This document shows, one piece after another, positions 49,370 to 61,140 of a stretch of DNA of 64,000 nucleotides. Numbering within the stretch: position 1 is the stretch's first letter; the number at the start of each line of letters is the position of its first letter. The notes beneath the pieces were generated by a model that did no database searches, had not been told where the DNA came from, and saw only the letters and a list, made by a program, of their open reading frames with translations. Origin of the DNA: Mixophyes australis. Lineage: Eukaryota; Chordata; Amphibia; Anura; Limnodynastidae. The stretch spans positions 75,201,505 to 75,265,504 of the forward strand of contig JAVHZZ010000005.1 of the NCBI GenBank assembly GCA_036250195.1. Direction: 5' to 3'. A program made the translations under genes and the position numbers.

Positions 49370-50694
49370 TTACCAAAAATGTCCAAAGTCGTCAGAATCA
49401 TAGTCCACAATAGGGGGCCCGGCAGAAAAGTCCTCGTCCATGGGCGGAAAGGCAAAGGAGACCATGCCAGCTGCCAGTTCAAGCACTGCAGAACCACCTC
49501 TCTTCTTACATCCGCCTCGCTTACGGGACTTCTTCGGAATTGGGGCCTGAGACAACTGGGTGGAGCACAAAGGTAGTTCTTGGACTATAGTGCTGGGTAG
49601 TGTTGCTGAAAGCACAGGTGACCCACAAGATGGCACTGCAGGGGTTGGAGAAAACTTTTTGATTATTGCCTCAACAAACAGTTATAAGTCCGATAGGATG
49701 GAATGATCCGTTTCAATAAATGGGTTTGCCCATTCCAAAACTTCCCCTCTAAAATACGAAATTAGGAACAGTACCTGTCTCTTAGGGTTGTTAACAAACT
49801 CAGGTATGGAGGGAATATAAGAAGCAACAAATCTCAGAAGGGCACCAAGCTGGGAAATGTGCCCCTCAAAGAAAGGCAATGGCTCAGACTTGGCACTCTC
49901 AGCAAAGGATGACTTGGACTTGGCGGCAGGCTTGGTAGCAGGCCCGGACTGGGCGGCAGGCTTGGCAGCAGGCCTGGACTGGGCGGCAGGCTTGGCAGCT
50001 GGCCCGGACTGGGCGGCAGGCTTGGCAGCTCTCCCGGACTGGGCGGCAGGCTTGGCAGCTCTCCCGGTGTGGGCGGCAGGCGTGGCAGCTGGCCCGGACT
50101 GGGCGGCAGGCTTGGCAGCTGGCCCGGACTGGGCGGCAGGCTTGGCAGGGAGAGCACTTTGAGGAGCCTGGGGGCAGACAGCAATTTGAGAAGCCTGGGG
50201 GCAGACAGCACTTTGAGAAGCCACAGAGCAGACAGCACCAAGTGGCAACTTGGGCTGAACTGCATAGAGTGGCAACTCGGGCTGAACCGCATAGAGTGCC
50301 AAATCGGTCTGAACCGCATAGAGTGGCAAATCGGGCTGAACCGCATGGTCTGGCAACTCGGGCTGAACCGCATGGTCTGGCAACTCGGGCTGAACCACAC
50401 AGAGTGGCAAGGTTTCAGGAACGAACTATAGCTCTGGAACAGAGACATCGGCTGGAGACTCAGAACTGGAGGTAGCGGCTGGAGACTCGGAACTGGAGGC
50501 AGCGGCTGGAGACTCGGAACTGGAGGCAGCGGATGGAGACTCAGAACTGGAGGCAGCGGCAACAAGAGACTCAGGACCAGGTAGCACGGTAGCAGACTCA
50601 GTACCGGACACAGTGGCAGCAGACTCAGGACCGGACACAGTGGCAAGAGACTCCAAGCTGGAAGCAGATGATGGGACCTCAAAGCTGGTTATAC
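49370..50694 (-). pseudogene. Gag-like frame of the Gypsy-type element, two stops
   Basis: One minus frame runs through the interval with in-frame stops at 50426-50428 and 49682-49684. The first third is Ser/Glu/Pro repeats. The middle has short repeats around QPELP and a run of about ten 30-bp units coding Lys-Pro-Ala-Ala-Gln-Ser. Then comes a conserved Gag capsid-like block (RQVLFLISYFRGEVLEWANP). The C-terminal part is Lys/Arg-rich. Family knowledge: the LISYLRGxALxWA block is typical of Ty3/Gypsy Gag. No CCHC knuckle is seen. Confidence 0.8.
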
Positions 50695-51243
50695 TGTCAC
50701 GAATCAATGTAGGAATACAGCCAAGGAGCCATGGATAAGGTGAAAAAACAAAGAATGTTTATTGTTGGAGAGCATGAACAGATGATGTAATAATGAGCTT
50801 GCAGAAATTACCAGATATACAGCAGTTGCAGGTAAAAGGGAGGTGAAGAAAGATTCCAGGCAGCAAGTACAGGGAAATGCACAGGTAAGTCCCAGGTTCA
50901 CAGATGAAACAGATCAGCAGAATGTATGTTGAGATAGATCTCAAGCAGCATAAATCCAGGAGCACAACAGGAGGAAGTGACCACAGAGAGTAACATCAAT
51001 AACCAGCAATGTGTGCTGGGAGTGACAGGTATATATAAGGGAAATGAGAACACACCCAGGTGAATGGGATAATTGGAGAAAGGGTTAACCCCCTAATGCA
51101 AACATGAAAGGCATGATAGCAGCACCTCTGGGGATCAGAGGTACTGCTGCAAATACACACTAATAAAGTCTAATAGTCCAGGAGGCAGGAGCTGCCAGGC
51201 AAAGCAGTATGCACTGCAAGGGACTTGTAGGCAGATCCTGACA
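50695..51243 (-). repeat. 5' LTR of the Gypsy-type element
   Basis: Pairs with 48788-49335. The primer-binding site that should follow it on the minus strand is not recognisable as a standard TGG-start tRNA match. Confidence 0.9.
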
Positions 51244-51249
51244 ATATCA

Positions 51250-51860
51250 CACATAAACAGAGGTTAATAGCACAGTTAAAACAATTCCACCCTGAAATTA
51301 CTTTACTCCAAGAAACTCATTGGTTGGAAGGACAAAACAACACACTCAAAAGTACTTCAAAAGGATCCAGGAATGGGTTTCAATCATAATATTTAGTAAA
51401 TTCATAGAATATATAATCACCAATAAAATCATAGATCCAGATGGTAGATTCATCCTATTACACCTGGGGGTAAATGTATGAACCTCCGGATTCTTCAACT
51501 CCGGCGAGATCAGCGTCTTCAGCGCTTAAGTTTAAAGCGGTGCTGCCTTGTAAAGGGAGACTTCCCTTTACAAGGCAGCGCCGCTTTAAATTTAAGTGCT
51601 GAAGATGCTGAACTCGCAGGAGTTGAAGAATCCGGAGGTTCATACATTTATCCCCTGATCTTTAAAGGTAAAAAATATACCCATCTTAATCTATATGCAC
51701 CTAGTGCACCCAACTACTTGTTAAACTGAAAAATCTCCCAACTCCTTTCTTGAAACTTGAAACCTATATTTGATTATTGGAGAAGATTTTAACCTAGTAG
51801 AAAATGTAGAGCTAGACAAATCTACACTCACTTGGCCCTAACCCGTGAGCACTAAGCCGA
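51250..51860 (+). pseudogene. L1 ORF2 endonuclease fragments around a MITE
   Basis: ITLLQETHWLEGQ corresponds to the catalytic LQETH block of the APE-type endonuclease. KKYTHLNLYAPSAPN corresponds to the VNLYAPN block, and a damaged IGGDFN-like stretch follows. A MITE lies between them. Confidence 0.8.
51468..51655. mobile_element. Palindromic MITE (GGGGGTAAATGTATGAACC ends)
   Basis: Nearly perfect inverted arms: GTATGAACCTCCGGATTCTT is mirrored by its complement, centred on TTGTAAAGGGAGACTTCCC. It interrupts the LINE endonuclease frame. Confidence 0.9.
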
Positions 51861-51979
51861 ATCCAACTATTAAAAAACTTTCATAATCTTATAGATCCTT
51901 GGAGGATAAAAAATACCACCAAAATTTAGCCATTTGGATTCAAAATCAAAGTCCTGCAATGGGCAAAAAGCAGTATTAA

Positions 51980-52400
51980 ATCTATGGGAATACAGCTACC
52001 TGGAACATATACAACCTGTGCAATCTCAATGTTAAATCTATTATTATGAAATCTTTATAAGACCTTAGGAGATGGCAGGATCTCCCTCTTTTATTTTTAG
52101 GAAGAGCAAATTTAATTAAAATGTTCACTTTTCCCAAACTACTGTACCCACTTCATGTTCTCCCAATTATACTGACAAAAAACAGATGGAAAAGCTATCA
52201 CTGAAACATTCAGAGAATTCATTAGGAATAATAAAAAAACAAGTCAGTCTTGTCATATTGCAAAGAACTAGGCCAGAAGGCGAAGTCAATTTCCTAAAAG
52301 TCACACTTTACAGCCAAGCAGCCATATGTAGATACATAAAAGACTGGCTCCATAAACATGAAGTATACGCTAATTTACACTTATAGCAATTCTTACCTGA
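51980..52400 (+). pseudogene. L1 ORF2 fragment downstream of reverse transcriptase
   Basis: LGRANLIKMFTFPKLLYPLH and, after a frameshift, an EGEVNFLKVTLYSQAA-type segment and DWLHKHE match the region after the RT of L1 ORF2 (GRINLIKMNxLPKxLYL and the PxxxLYxxAA block). Confidence 0.75.
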
Positions 52401-52845
52401 TATGTACCTATTTAGCTTTCCTTATGTCAACATTGACCACATGGTACAGTATTAGAAATAAGTGGAACTTGAGTAGCTACGTTTTTTTATTCCTCCCTCT
52501 GTTGGGAAATATTGCTTTTCAACATGGTCACGTTACATATCACTTACAGGACTATAACATATAAAATTTCTAGTACATCTGAACACTACAAAAACATTTA
52601 CGTTCTTCCATGCTAACTCTAAGTTTGAATACATACGTTATAACCACTCTATCAAATACAGACTGGAGAATCCAATTAGAATTTGTCCTTCAGCAGACTC
52701 AAGTTATACCCAGAGCTATTTCTTACAAGTCCTACATATTCCCCACTATGGGAACCACTGAGCCAGTGACATCTCTAAATAGGCACTTCAGTTTCCACAC
52801 TCACAGGAAAACACAATAATTTCAACATTAATAATACCTGGGAGT

Positions 52846-53167
52846 ACACAGGAGCAAAGTCAAACAAGCCAGGTTCTGGGACAGAGACAAGATCCAAAAA
52901 TGGTGGAACAGGCAGAAGGCAGATAATCAGTAGAACAGCAGGAACACTTCACAGGAGTACTTACAGGGACCAGAAGCAGCAATTAATTGATGAACTGCAA
53001 GGAGCAATTTTTGGGGCGGGTATATAAGGCAGTGTAACAGGTGCAGGTGATGCTCAGGGAAGGTGGTTAAGTCCTGCAGGTGAGGTGAAAATATGAAATG
53101 GCAAAACAGCAGCACCTCTGGTGGCATAGAGGTACTGCAGGCCAGATACAAAATAGTATCCTAACAG
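52846..53167 (-). mobile_element. Related LTR fragment inside the LINE
   Basis: It ends CAGCAGCACCTCTGGTGGCA, AGAGGTACTGC and TCCTAACAGTA, closely parallel to the end of the 48.8-kb LTR. It has GGGCGGGTATATAAGGC as a reversed TATA region. The left part is truncated or diverged. Confidence 0.75.
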
Positions 53168-53780
53168 TAAGTAAACACTTACATGTTGTCCCCCTCTTCC
53201 CTGAGAGGGCTATTTTGGGCATCCCAACTATAGAATCAAAACTTTAGAATGGAATTAGAAAGTTTCTTTTAATTATATTAGCGGTAGCCAAGAAATGCAT
53301 TTTTCAAAACTGGATTTATGTTACCCCCACCATCTTTATTCTTATTTAAGGAAAAAACAAAAAAATCAGCATCAAATAAAGGAAGCACACTCCGACGCTG
53401 GTAGCAGAATTTGAACCTATATAGAAATCATTATAAATAAATATAAATCTATAAATATACTAAAATTTTCAAATAAATCAACAAATATATCTAAAATAAA
53501 GAGCAAATAAGTATATATACAAAATATAAATTCACATACACATTACAATTAATGTTCTCAAATTAGGAATTACACACTGCAACTGTCATAGAGTCTATTG
53601 TTAACCCTTAAGGAAAAGAACATAAACTAACACACATAGAGAAACAGCGATGTGGGGATCACTATATGAGGACAAAATTAATAATTAATAATACTAAAGG
53701 GATTGATCACTGCTACATAGATAAAAATCATATGGATTTAATAGAAAAAGCAAAAAATGCATTAAAAATGTGCAAGAAAA

Positions 53781-53788
53781 ACAACAAC

Positions 53789-53821
<33 letters not shown>
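53781..53821. repeat. (AAC)n(AAT)n microsatellite and A-run
   Basis: Three AAC units, about nine AAT units, then an A-run, seen directly. Confidence 0.95.
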
Positions 53822-54001
53822 TGACATCACTAAACTCACTTTGGTGAGCAATAGAAATTTCTTCAAAGAATAATGTAACTATCGCTAGAAAGATTATTCC
53901 AACACTTGCACTACTGAAATTGTTCGTTCTATTTAGCCAAATAATAGGAGAAGTCAAACATCCGGAAACTCCCCCTTTGGAATCCTCCACGGGGATATCA
54001 G

Positions 54002-54240
54002 GGAGTATATTTACTAAACTGCGGGTTCGAAAAAGTGGAGATGCTGCCTATAGCATCGGCGCTGCGGATACCTTGTGGCGCCTAACAAATAAATGATAAA
54101 AAAATGATAATAATAAAGCAACCAATCAGATTCTAGCTGTCATTTTGTAGAATGTCCTAAACAAATGATAGGTAGAATCTGATTGGTTGCTATAGGCAAC
54201 ATCTCCAGTTTTTAATCCCGCAGTTTAGTAAATATACTCC
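54002..54240. mobile_element. TTTACTAAACTGCGGG MITE with nested insertion
   Basis: Ends GGAGTATATTTACTAAACTG and the exact complement at 54221-54240. A 61-bp stranger (54056-54116) splits the left arm, which otherwise matches 15433-15611. Confidence 0.92.
54056..54116 (+). mobile_element. L2/CR1-type LINE tail inserted in the MITE
   Basis: GGCGCTGCGGATACC, TTGTGGCGCC, then AAATAAATGAT and AATAATAA: a 5'-truncated LINE or SINE tail. The tetramer AGCA flanks both sides (54052-54055 and 54117-54120), and removing the insert restores the MITE arm. Confidence 0.85.
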
Positions 54241-54613
54241 AAGGAAGACAAAGTCCCCTATTTCATAAAGAACAAGTACCAAACTGTAGGTTCCACTTAT
54301 ATAAAGCTGTTTTTTTCTCTTTAAAATGGACTGGCTGGAGACATCTCCTTACAAAGAAATTAGGGATCAAACCTTTTTTGAAGTTTTGAAAAGTTTCATT
54401 GAAACTGTCCCCACTTCTATAAAAATACAAATAAATAAATGTTTCTGTTACCTCAGGCTTTTTTTCTCTACCTGGTTATTTCTCCTGATGCTCCCTTAGA
54501 AGTTCCCCCACCACCACTACCAGAAGCCCACCCCTTAATGATCTGGTTTATATATTTTCTGTTACTTTATTAAAACATTTAAGGAACAAGAAATAGGTGA
54601 TAGTAATATAATG

Positions 54614-54645
54614 CCCCCCCCCCCCCCCCCCATTTTTTTTTTTTT
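54614..54645. repeat. C18 run followed by T-run
   Basis: Homopolymer C (54614-54631) then, after one A, T (54633-54645), then an A-run. Such junctions are prone to sequencing error. Confidence 0.9.
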
Positions 54646-55265
54646 AAAAAAACACAACAACTACTCACATTAATCAGAGGAGGGCTGGCAAATGTTACCC
54701 CAGCCAGTCCCTGATATCAATATATTTATGCTTTAGTACAGCTTATAGTACAAAATGCTTTTTATTTTCCAATGCTTACCCAATATTTTAGCATTTATAT
54801 ACCTTACTGTTCCCTTGTGCATTTCTGTCTTGTAACTGCAATATATATCTGTTCAATAAAAATAATTAAAAAATAGAATTAGGTGCATTACGACAGCTTT
54901 CCCCCCAATTGGCTTAAGATTCATTTGCCTCCAAATAGCTATCACGTATCATAATTATTATAAATTTCCAAACAAAGTAAAAACAAGTTGCCCTTTGAAC
55001 AAGCAATGTTAAATTACATGGACATCTATGATATAATTTTAAAAGTCGGTTTCCTTGATCTCTACATTCAACATCTTAAAGCAGCAAATCTCATTAAATG
55101 AGGTGTGTTTTTAACATTAATCATTGCTATAAATAGAATGGTGGAATTTACCATTGGTTTGTTCCTTCATGCTGCTATAAATTAGTTATTATTCTGCATA
55201 GTATCGTGGATAACCATGGCAACCACAGTCACATGGCATATGATTTAGTGAGCTGAGAGGCTTTG

Positions 55266-55400
55266 GAACATCCCTCTGAGCTCTGTCTGCTCTACATAAA
55301 ATTCTCTCCCTTTTTCTCCCCCTCTGCCTACACATGACATGCTGAGACCTGTGTGCTTGTGTCTGTAACTGGCAACCATATTTTGCAACCTCCAAAGAGA
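55266..55400. repeat. Dispersed repeat, pair of 28.9 kb
   Basis: Shares CCCTCTGAGCTCTGTCTG and a TGTAACTGGCAACCATA-like stretch with 28905-29045. Confidence 0.6.
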
Positions 55401-56099
55401 TTTTGAAAGGGATTTGTAGAAATATAGACATGCGTGCATAAAAGGTACTTATGCTTCTATTTCTATATGAGATTGCAGTTTTAATGTAAATGCACAAGAA
55501 GTAATTTACTGCAGTCTATTTCCTCGTACGCCTTAATAAATAAATGTGTGATAATTACCATATCCTCTCAATTACAATCCCTTTGGCATTGGAATAAATT
55601 TATTAGATACATATTACATAGTACAATATATAACACCCAGTTTTTCTCAAATGTAATAGTAATAATAGCAATGAGGGTTTAATTGTCCACTGGTATTTTT
55701 TAAACAAATCCCTTAAAAATTGCCTATTCATAGAATTACCTCTTAAAAACAATATTAAATATCAGTATATAATAACAATACTTTACAAAAAATGGTACAT
55801 AAATAGATATACTGTAATAAAAATTTCTGAACAGGATTTTAATCAGTGGGTGACATTTACTAGCTTTGTTGGTACACTTTTGCCTTCCCTCCAGATATAA
55901 ACTGTCTGCTGCTGAGTAGTGTCTCAGTGAAGACTTGGCTGTGTCTCTGTCATTTGCAGGATGGTTAATAATCTTTGATGTATGTCACTGTTCAATAATT
56001 TAATCTCTGTTTTACGTTGCTGAATTGTACTGTGTCTTTACTTGACACTGAGGTTTAATATCAGAGAAGTATATTTTTGAAAGGACAAAAAGCCATATT

Positions 56100-56389
56100 G
56101 CTGGCAAAAATTCACCTCTTTACCTTTTGACCCCCTTATCCTTTTCATCTCACTTCCCCCTCCCTTTGGACTACAAGCTTTCATAGGCAGCGCACTCTCT
56201 TCTTTCCGTTATATGTCCCACCTACTTGTCTACCTCGCTTGCACCTGTAATGTTTCTTTATGCTTTACTTTGTTTCATCTTTGTTTAATCTTTTGTTGTA
56301 TACTATGTTGTTTTATAATGCTGAATGTATGTCCGGCACTACGGAACCTGTGGCGCCTTACAAATAAAAAATGTTGATGATTATTATTT
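56100..56389 (+). mobile_element. L2/CR1-type LINE 3' UTR and tail
   Basis: ACTACAAGCTTTCATAGGCA and GCGCACTCTC followed by TTGTATACTATGTTG and CCGGCACTACGGAACCTG, GTGGCGCCTTACAAATAAA, then TGATGATTATT. Same tail as the 54.06-kb insert, + strand. Confidence 0.75.
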
Positions 56390-56399
56390 CCAAAGATTC

Positions 56400-59300
56400 A
56401 ATCTCAGGATAGTGATTATAGAACAAAATCATTGAAAAATGCATTATACTTTGAAAAAAGTATTTTTTAGAAATTCAGAATTCTTTTAATCCAGTCTTTC
56501 ATTTCCACTGTGTAAGGTGGCTTGCGTATGCGCACAACTAGGGAAAGTGACCTGGCAAGGTTTTAAGATAACACTTTCTTCTTTGTACCAGTCTTCGATG
56601 GGACAGCTGAGTATCGCTTTATCTGTCTCGCCAATAATTGTTTTTTTGTGTTATAAACTGTTGGGATAAAGGAAAGCGCACTTATCGATACAGAGGGAAT
56701 CTTAATAATAAATGGTAAATATAGTGTAAGATACGGCCTTAAACTTCTGCTCATAAAGGATATACAGATAAATATATATAACATCTAGAATACAATCTAA
56801 AATATCTGTTAGTCCATAGAATGAGATCTAATCAATGTCAGTCAAATATATATCATCAAATCTTCAAATTGTTCTCCATAAATACTGAAGTCGAATAGCA
56901 GTATTTTTTAAAGATGGAATCCACTGATAAAAATGTCCTCAGATATAAAAAGAAACATATATCATATATAAAAATATATCAGAACCATATATTCCCGCAT
57001 ATCAAACACACCCTGTGTGAATCACAAACCACACTTCAATTAGAGTCAAAACCCCATCCTAGTGGCCACAAAGTGTGTCATGCAGGGACAAAAGAAATGT
57101 GATTTGTATTAATGGACATATATTAGCATAATAATATGCACTTACACAAACAGTTTTTTGAGTAACAGCGAACTACTGTCTAAGTATGTCACAACTGTAT
57201 ATTCCCTATAACACCGGTACTTCTCATATATTCCCCAATAGTATTGCGATTCGAAGGAACAAGGGAAATATAGAAAATATATATAGTGCTTTATCTTTTA
57301 ATACAAGTAAAAACTATCAATTGTGACACAAAACATAAATAAATACAAAAATAAAAATAAAAAATAAAACTAAAATAGGAATCCAATCCACAAAAATAGC
57401 GTATATCATAGGGGCAAGTCCGCCTAGCAGAGTTCCGAAGAATAAACAGCCAATCACGTAATAATGTGGTCTGTTTCCTTCTCGTGATGTTAACACCAAC
57501 TCTGTGAAAGGTGGTCTCGTCCTTGCACTCAAACGCGTTTCGACCTTATCACAAGCCGATCTTTATCAAGACTTCTCATATACGCTCAATTAATTTTAAT
57601 TATCCTTTCATAGTTGCATGGTAACTTTTACAATTAACTTCCGGAATTGTACATCCGGTATTACGTGTCACAGACCCACTCCAAAACTAGGTCTGACACG
57701 CAAACAACTTTATCAACAAAATCTTTTAGTACAAAATGAATAATCCTAAGCAGGCAGCTTGTTATAACAAACAGCAACTAAATATAAAATACCAAGGTTA
57801 TTGGAATAATTAAATAGAAGACCTTGGAATGGATATAAAATATCAACATTACTATAAAAAAAACTAATAAAAATAGAATAGAATAAATAAAAATAAAAAT
57901 ACGGACCTGCAGTGTGGAAGCCGCTAAGCCCAAATCTCCTTGTGGGGATCCCTGGTGAATACCTTCTGCTTTGTTAGACTCCGCGCCTCTGGTTGAGTCT
58001 ACCAAATACCAGCCGAGACAGCAGTATCTCACTCATCCTTCATGTACAATCCTGACAGTGTAGATGATATATACACTTTAAAGTGTTTTATCTATATGTG
58101 CACCTTTACATTGAGAGGATGTGTTAACATGTGTAACTATAGGCATGGCATCCCAAACATCTGCTATGAAGCCAAGCAGCATGGAGAGTCCTTGCCCCAG
58201 AGGATCTGTTTCTTTAAGCATCTCCTCATTCGGGTTTCCATCAAATTCACCAGCTAGTTATATTTAATCTGTTGCAGTGTTCATTATTATTTTAGATGTA
58301 GTAGTTGTAATATAATGTTCAGAATAGAGCAGCATTGGTGAAATAGTTTGGTGGAGCTGAAGCCGGTTTAGAATTCTGCTATGGGAAATTTTTTATTTAT
58401 TGCCTAGTATCTGATCATTTGTTATACTTAACAAAATATGTAATGTGTTTGCATGTCTCTTTGGTTCCTATATATTATTACACGTTGTTAACACAGATTG
58501 TCTATCACAGCGATAGAAAATTTATTATCACTGCAATTTACCAAGAAAATATCGCCAGTGCAACTGGGTAATACTCAGTTTCTCAGTGATAACTGGAGCT
58601 GTCCTTGAAAGTGTAACCATCCTTTACCCACAGTGGAGACAGCCATTGTGTAGACTAAACCAATAATACTCATGGGAGTACAGTCTATCAATAAACTAGT
58701 GACATCACTGAAGCAGGAGGCATTTTGTCACTTAGTCCAATGTGCTGATACTAGTTCCTTTTATTGATTAGCTGAATATTCATGACTATAAGTACCGTTC
58801 AGAAAATGGCTGCTTTCACTGTGTGTAGCTGATGGGTACACTATTTAAAATAATATAAAAGAGGGAAAACTATTTCTTGTATTTTGACTGAGGAAAAGCT
58901 TTTTCTAGTAGGGATTTTAGTTTGTAAAATAATCCTCCTACTATAAATATTAATATAGTATGTATTCTAATAATACTAAATTGTTTAGCAATGTAACCAG
59001 AATAAATGTATGCTAGTATCAGCTGCAGTGTAGTTAATATAACAGGAAAAAACATATGAATGCCTTTGTCTCAATTTCGGGACCCCCCAACTAAACACTT
59101 TAATGAAACACTTAACCTTACTAATACAGTTAGCTTTTAGAACATTGCTTCTTTAAATTTATAGTTATATATTTTGCTGTGTTAAGTGACGTCAAAGTGA
59201 AGTGCCGGAAAGCTGTGTACTCGGAACTAGTTCCTGTCAGCATGCCGCTCTCATCAGAAGTGTGCTGCTTCGGTTTTTAGGTAAGTCTGTGTTATATTCC

Positions 59301-59430
59301 AGTCGCTTTTGTAGTTTTTTTTATTTTTTATTATGGATCCTGGTTGTCGGGGTTTTGAATTCGAGAAAATGTACTCAACCCAGAGATAAGGTACGCTTTA
59401 AAAAAGATATGGGATTTTAGAGAACTTCTA
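56400..59430. other. Intergenic with scattered repeat debris, no gene seen
   Basis: 57.52-57.58 kb has AAACGCGTTTCGACCTTATC, a transposon-style word. 58.60-58.83 kb has the CTATCAATAAACTAGTGACA repeat common to 45.2 kb. Small open frames are AT-rich chance frames. Confidence 0.4.
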
Positions 59431-59435
59431 GAGAT

Positions 59436-59720
59436 TTAAAGGCTGTGGGAGGGCCTGATAGTGTATGGTAGGGAATTCCATAGGTGGGCAGCAGCACTAG
59501 AGAAGTCTTGTAGGCACGAGAAAGAAATTATTACCAGAGACAAGACAAGGCGCAAATCAGAGGTAGGTCTAAGAGTGGGGGAGGGAGCGTATTTTGTTAT
59601 GAGATTTAAGATGTATAAAGGTTGTTGTTTTTTGTCTTCCACACCACTTAGGCTGTGACCATGTGCAGTGGGGAAGACCGTTGCTTCCGGTTTTGCAAAT
59701 TTATACATAGCAAAATGGGA
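59436..59720 (-). pseudogene. CR1/L2-type LINE ORF2 C-terminal fragment
   Basis: The minus frame ends with SSAAAHLWNSLPYTIRPSHS, the conserved end block (FSxAAPxLWNSLPxxIR) of many non-LTR retrotransposons, preceded by a TLRPTSDLRLVLS stretch in the expected place. It runs open for about 90 codons and is truncated on both sides. Confidence 0.8.
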
Positions 59721-60475
59721 GGACAGTCAGACATGGAATAACAATCCCTTTTAAAAACATCTTATTCAGTGGCAGAGGTATACAGCCAATGTCCTTATAG
59801 TGTGAAAAGGAAAATGCACTCTATTGAAGAATTTTATCGCAAATAATAACTCAATTTGGACTTTACTGCTGATTTAAGTGCAAACAATATTACTTTCCTA
59901 CAAATTTTTGTTGAGGACGACAAATTATGTACTAAAACTTTAAACAAACCAATCAATTGTAATGGATTAAATTTCAGCTTTCAGCAACCTTTACAAAAAG
60001 TGGTTGGGTAACATCCTTAAGGGACAGTTCAAATGAATTCGGAGGAACTGTTCTGAAATGTCCTCATATATGGAACAAGGTACTGCCCTCATAAAAGATT
60101 TGACTACTATGTTCATTCCCAATTGTAAAGCACTATTGAATTTGCTGGTGTTATATAAATAAATTAATACTTATTGTGGCATCAGAAAGGCTATAGATGC
60201 CTTTACAAATGTTGTCTGGGTTGGGATAATACTATTTCTACATGCAAGAGGTAGATTTTTTTTGGTCGTTTGCTCTATCATGAGGTGGCACCAGTGGCTA
60301 CTGACTTATTTGGACAGATACATAATTCTCCTCATTATTTTGTTTAACATTTTCAGATCCACAATTATCCCCCTCATCCTTTTGCATATTAGTAAGTTCC
60401 GAAGTAGTATCCTCATCCTCAATTTATATGCCAAATTTTTGATGTTACTATTCATCCTCATATTTCCAAAAGTAT

Positions 60476-60840
60476 GTGGTCGACAACTAGACATTAATGT
60501 GCTCAATATTCATAAAGTCGACAACATTACATCAACAATCCAAATGTTGACTTTATTATTAGGTTTACAATTCAAATGTAGACAGTATTATACGGTTAGG
60601 GCTAGGGTTACAGATATGGTTAGAGATAGGTCTAGTGATAGGAATAGGGTTAGGGATTGGGATATTATTGTCAACTTAAAAATACTGTCTATATTTGAAT
60701 TGTCAACCTAATAAAATACATTTTAATTGTCAACCTATTAATACTGTTGATGTATATATTGTTAACTTTCCAATCCTGTCTATATTATAGTGTTGACCAT
60801 ATAAATGTTGATCATGTAACAGTCGAACATATGTATCCCA
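60476..60840. repeat. GTTGAC-rich element with telomere-like core
   Basis: Many GTCGACAA, GTTGAC and TTGTCAAC words on both sides of a core at 60594-60660 that has TTAGGGCTAGGGTTA, a GGTTAGAG-type drift and AGGGTTAGGGATTGGG. The flanks are inverted relative to each other. Confidence 0.65.
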
Positions 60841-61036
60841 CCCATCAAGAACTAGTAGTGAGGTGGAATTCCACACTTTTTAAGCTTCAGCAATTTTTTA
60901 AACCATTTCAGTTGTGAAGAGATCATTAGAAATTAGACTATAAATGACTGTAAATGAATGTTAATGCTATAAATAATAATGCAGGAGCAAAGAGAGCTCA
61001 AAATCAGATGATTTTACCTATTGTTTGCAATTTTTA

Positions 61037-61140
61037 ATTAAATCTAGATCCAAAACCAGAACCAAAACCAAAACACGGATAAACTTTAGAACCAAAGCCA
61101 AAACCAAAACCAAAACGAATGGGTCCATGCACATCTCTAA
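61037..61140. mobile_element. hAT-type element end, inverted copy of 6.79 kb
   Basis: CCAAAACCAAAACC words followed by GGGTCCATGCACATCTCTA, the complement of the TAGAGATGTxCA end at 6785. Confidence 0.5.

Larger units (their letters stand above)
48788..51243 (-). mobile_element. Gag-only Ty3/Gypsy-type LTR element with 5-bp TSD
   Basis: LTRs of about 548 bp lie at 48788-49335 and 50695-51243. Both start TGTCAC and end CTGACA on the + strand. The duplication ATATC is present at 48783-48787 and 51244-51248. Orientation is minus: TATA-like TTATATATACC near 49.13 kb, AATAAA near 48.85 kb, and a polypurine tract (AAAGGGGGG) just before the left LTR. Only a gag-like frame lies between the LTRs; there is no protease, reverse transcriptase or integrase. 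Roughly 18 LTR differences by eye (about 3%) suggest moderate age. Confidence 0.92.
47790..53370 (+). mobile_element. L1-type LINE, decayed and multiply interrupted
   Basis: ORF1 begins at an ATG (47790, MGKSKPHTNN) and resumes at 48120-48650. ORF2 endonuclease pieces are at 51250-51465 and 51656-51860. Post-RT pieces are at about 51980-52400 and 53170-53370. The core RT domain is deleted. Interruptions are a half MITE (48003-48116), a Gypsy element (48788-51243), a palindromic MITE (51468-51655) and an LTR fragment (52846-53167). Order and strand are consistent throughout, which supports one original element. Confidence 0.8.

Noticed and set aside
49857..50475. Plus-strand Gly/Ala/Trp and Arg-rich frames
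   Set aside because: They are antisense shadows of the repeated Gag codons.
49834..50682. Long minus-strand frame of 282 codons
   Set aside because: It is a repeat-driven shadow. The Gag-like motif lies in a different frame (49370-50694).
51478..51729. Frames of 61-83 codons on both strands
   Set aside because: They arise from the mirrored arms of a palindromic MITE.
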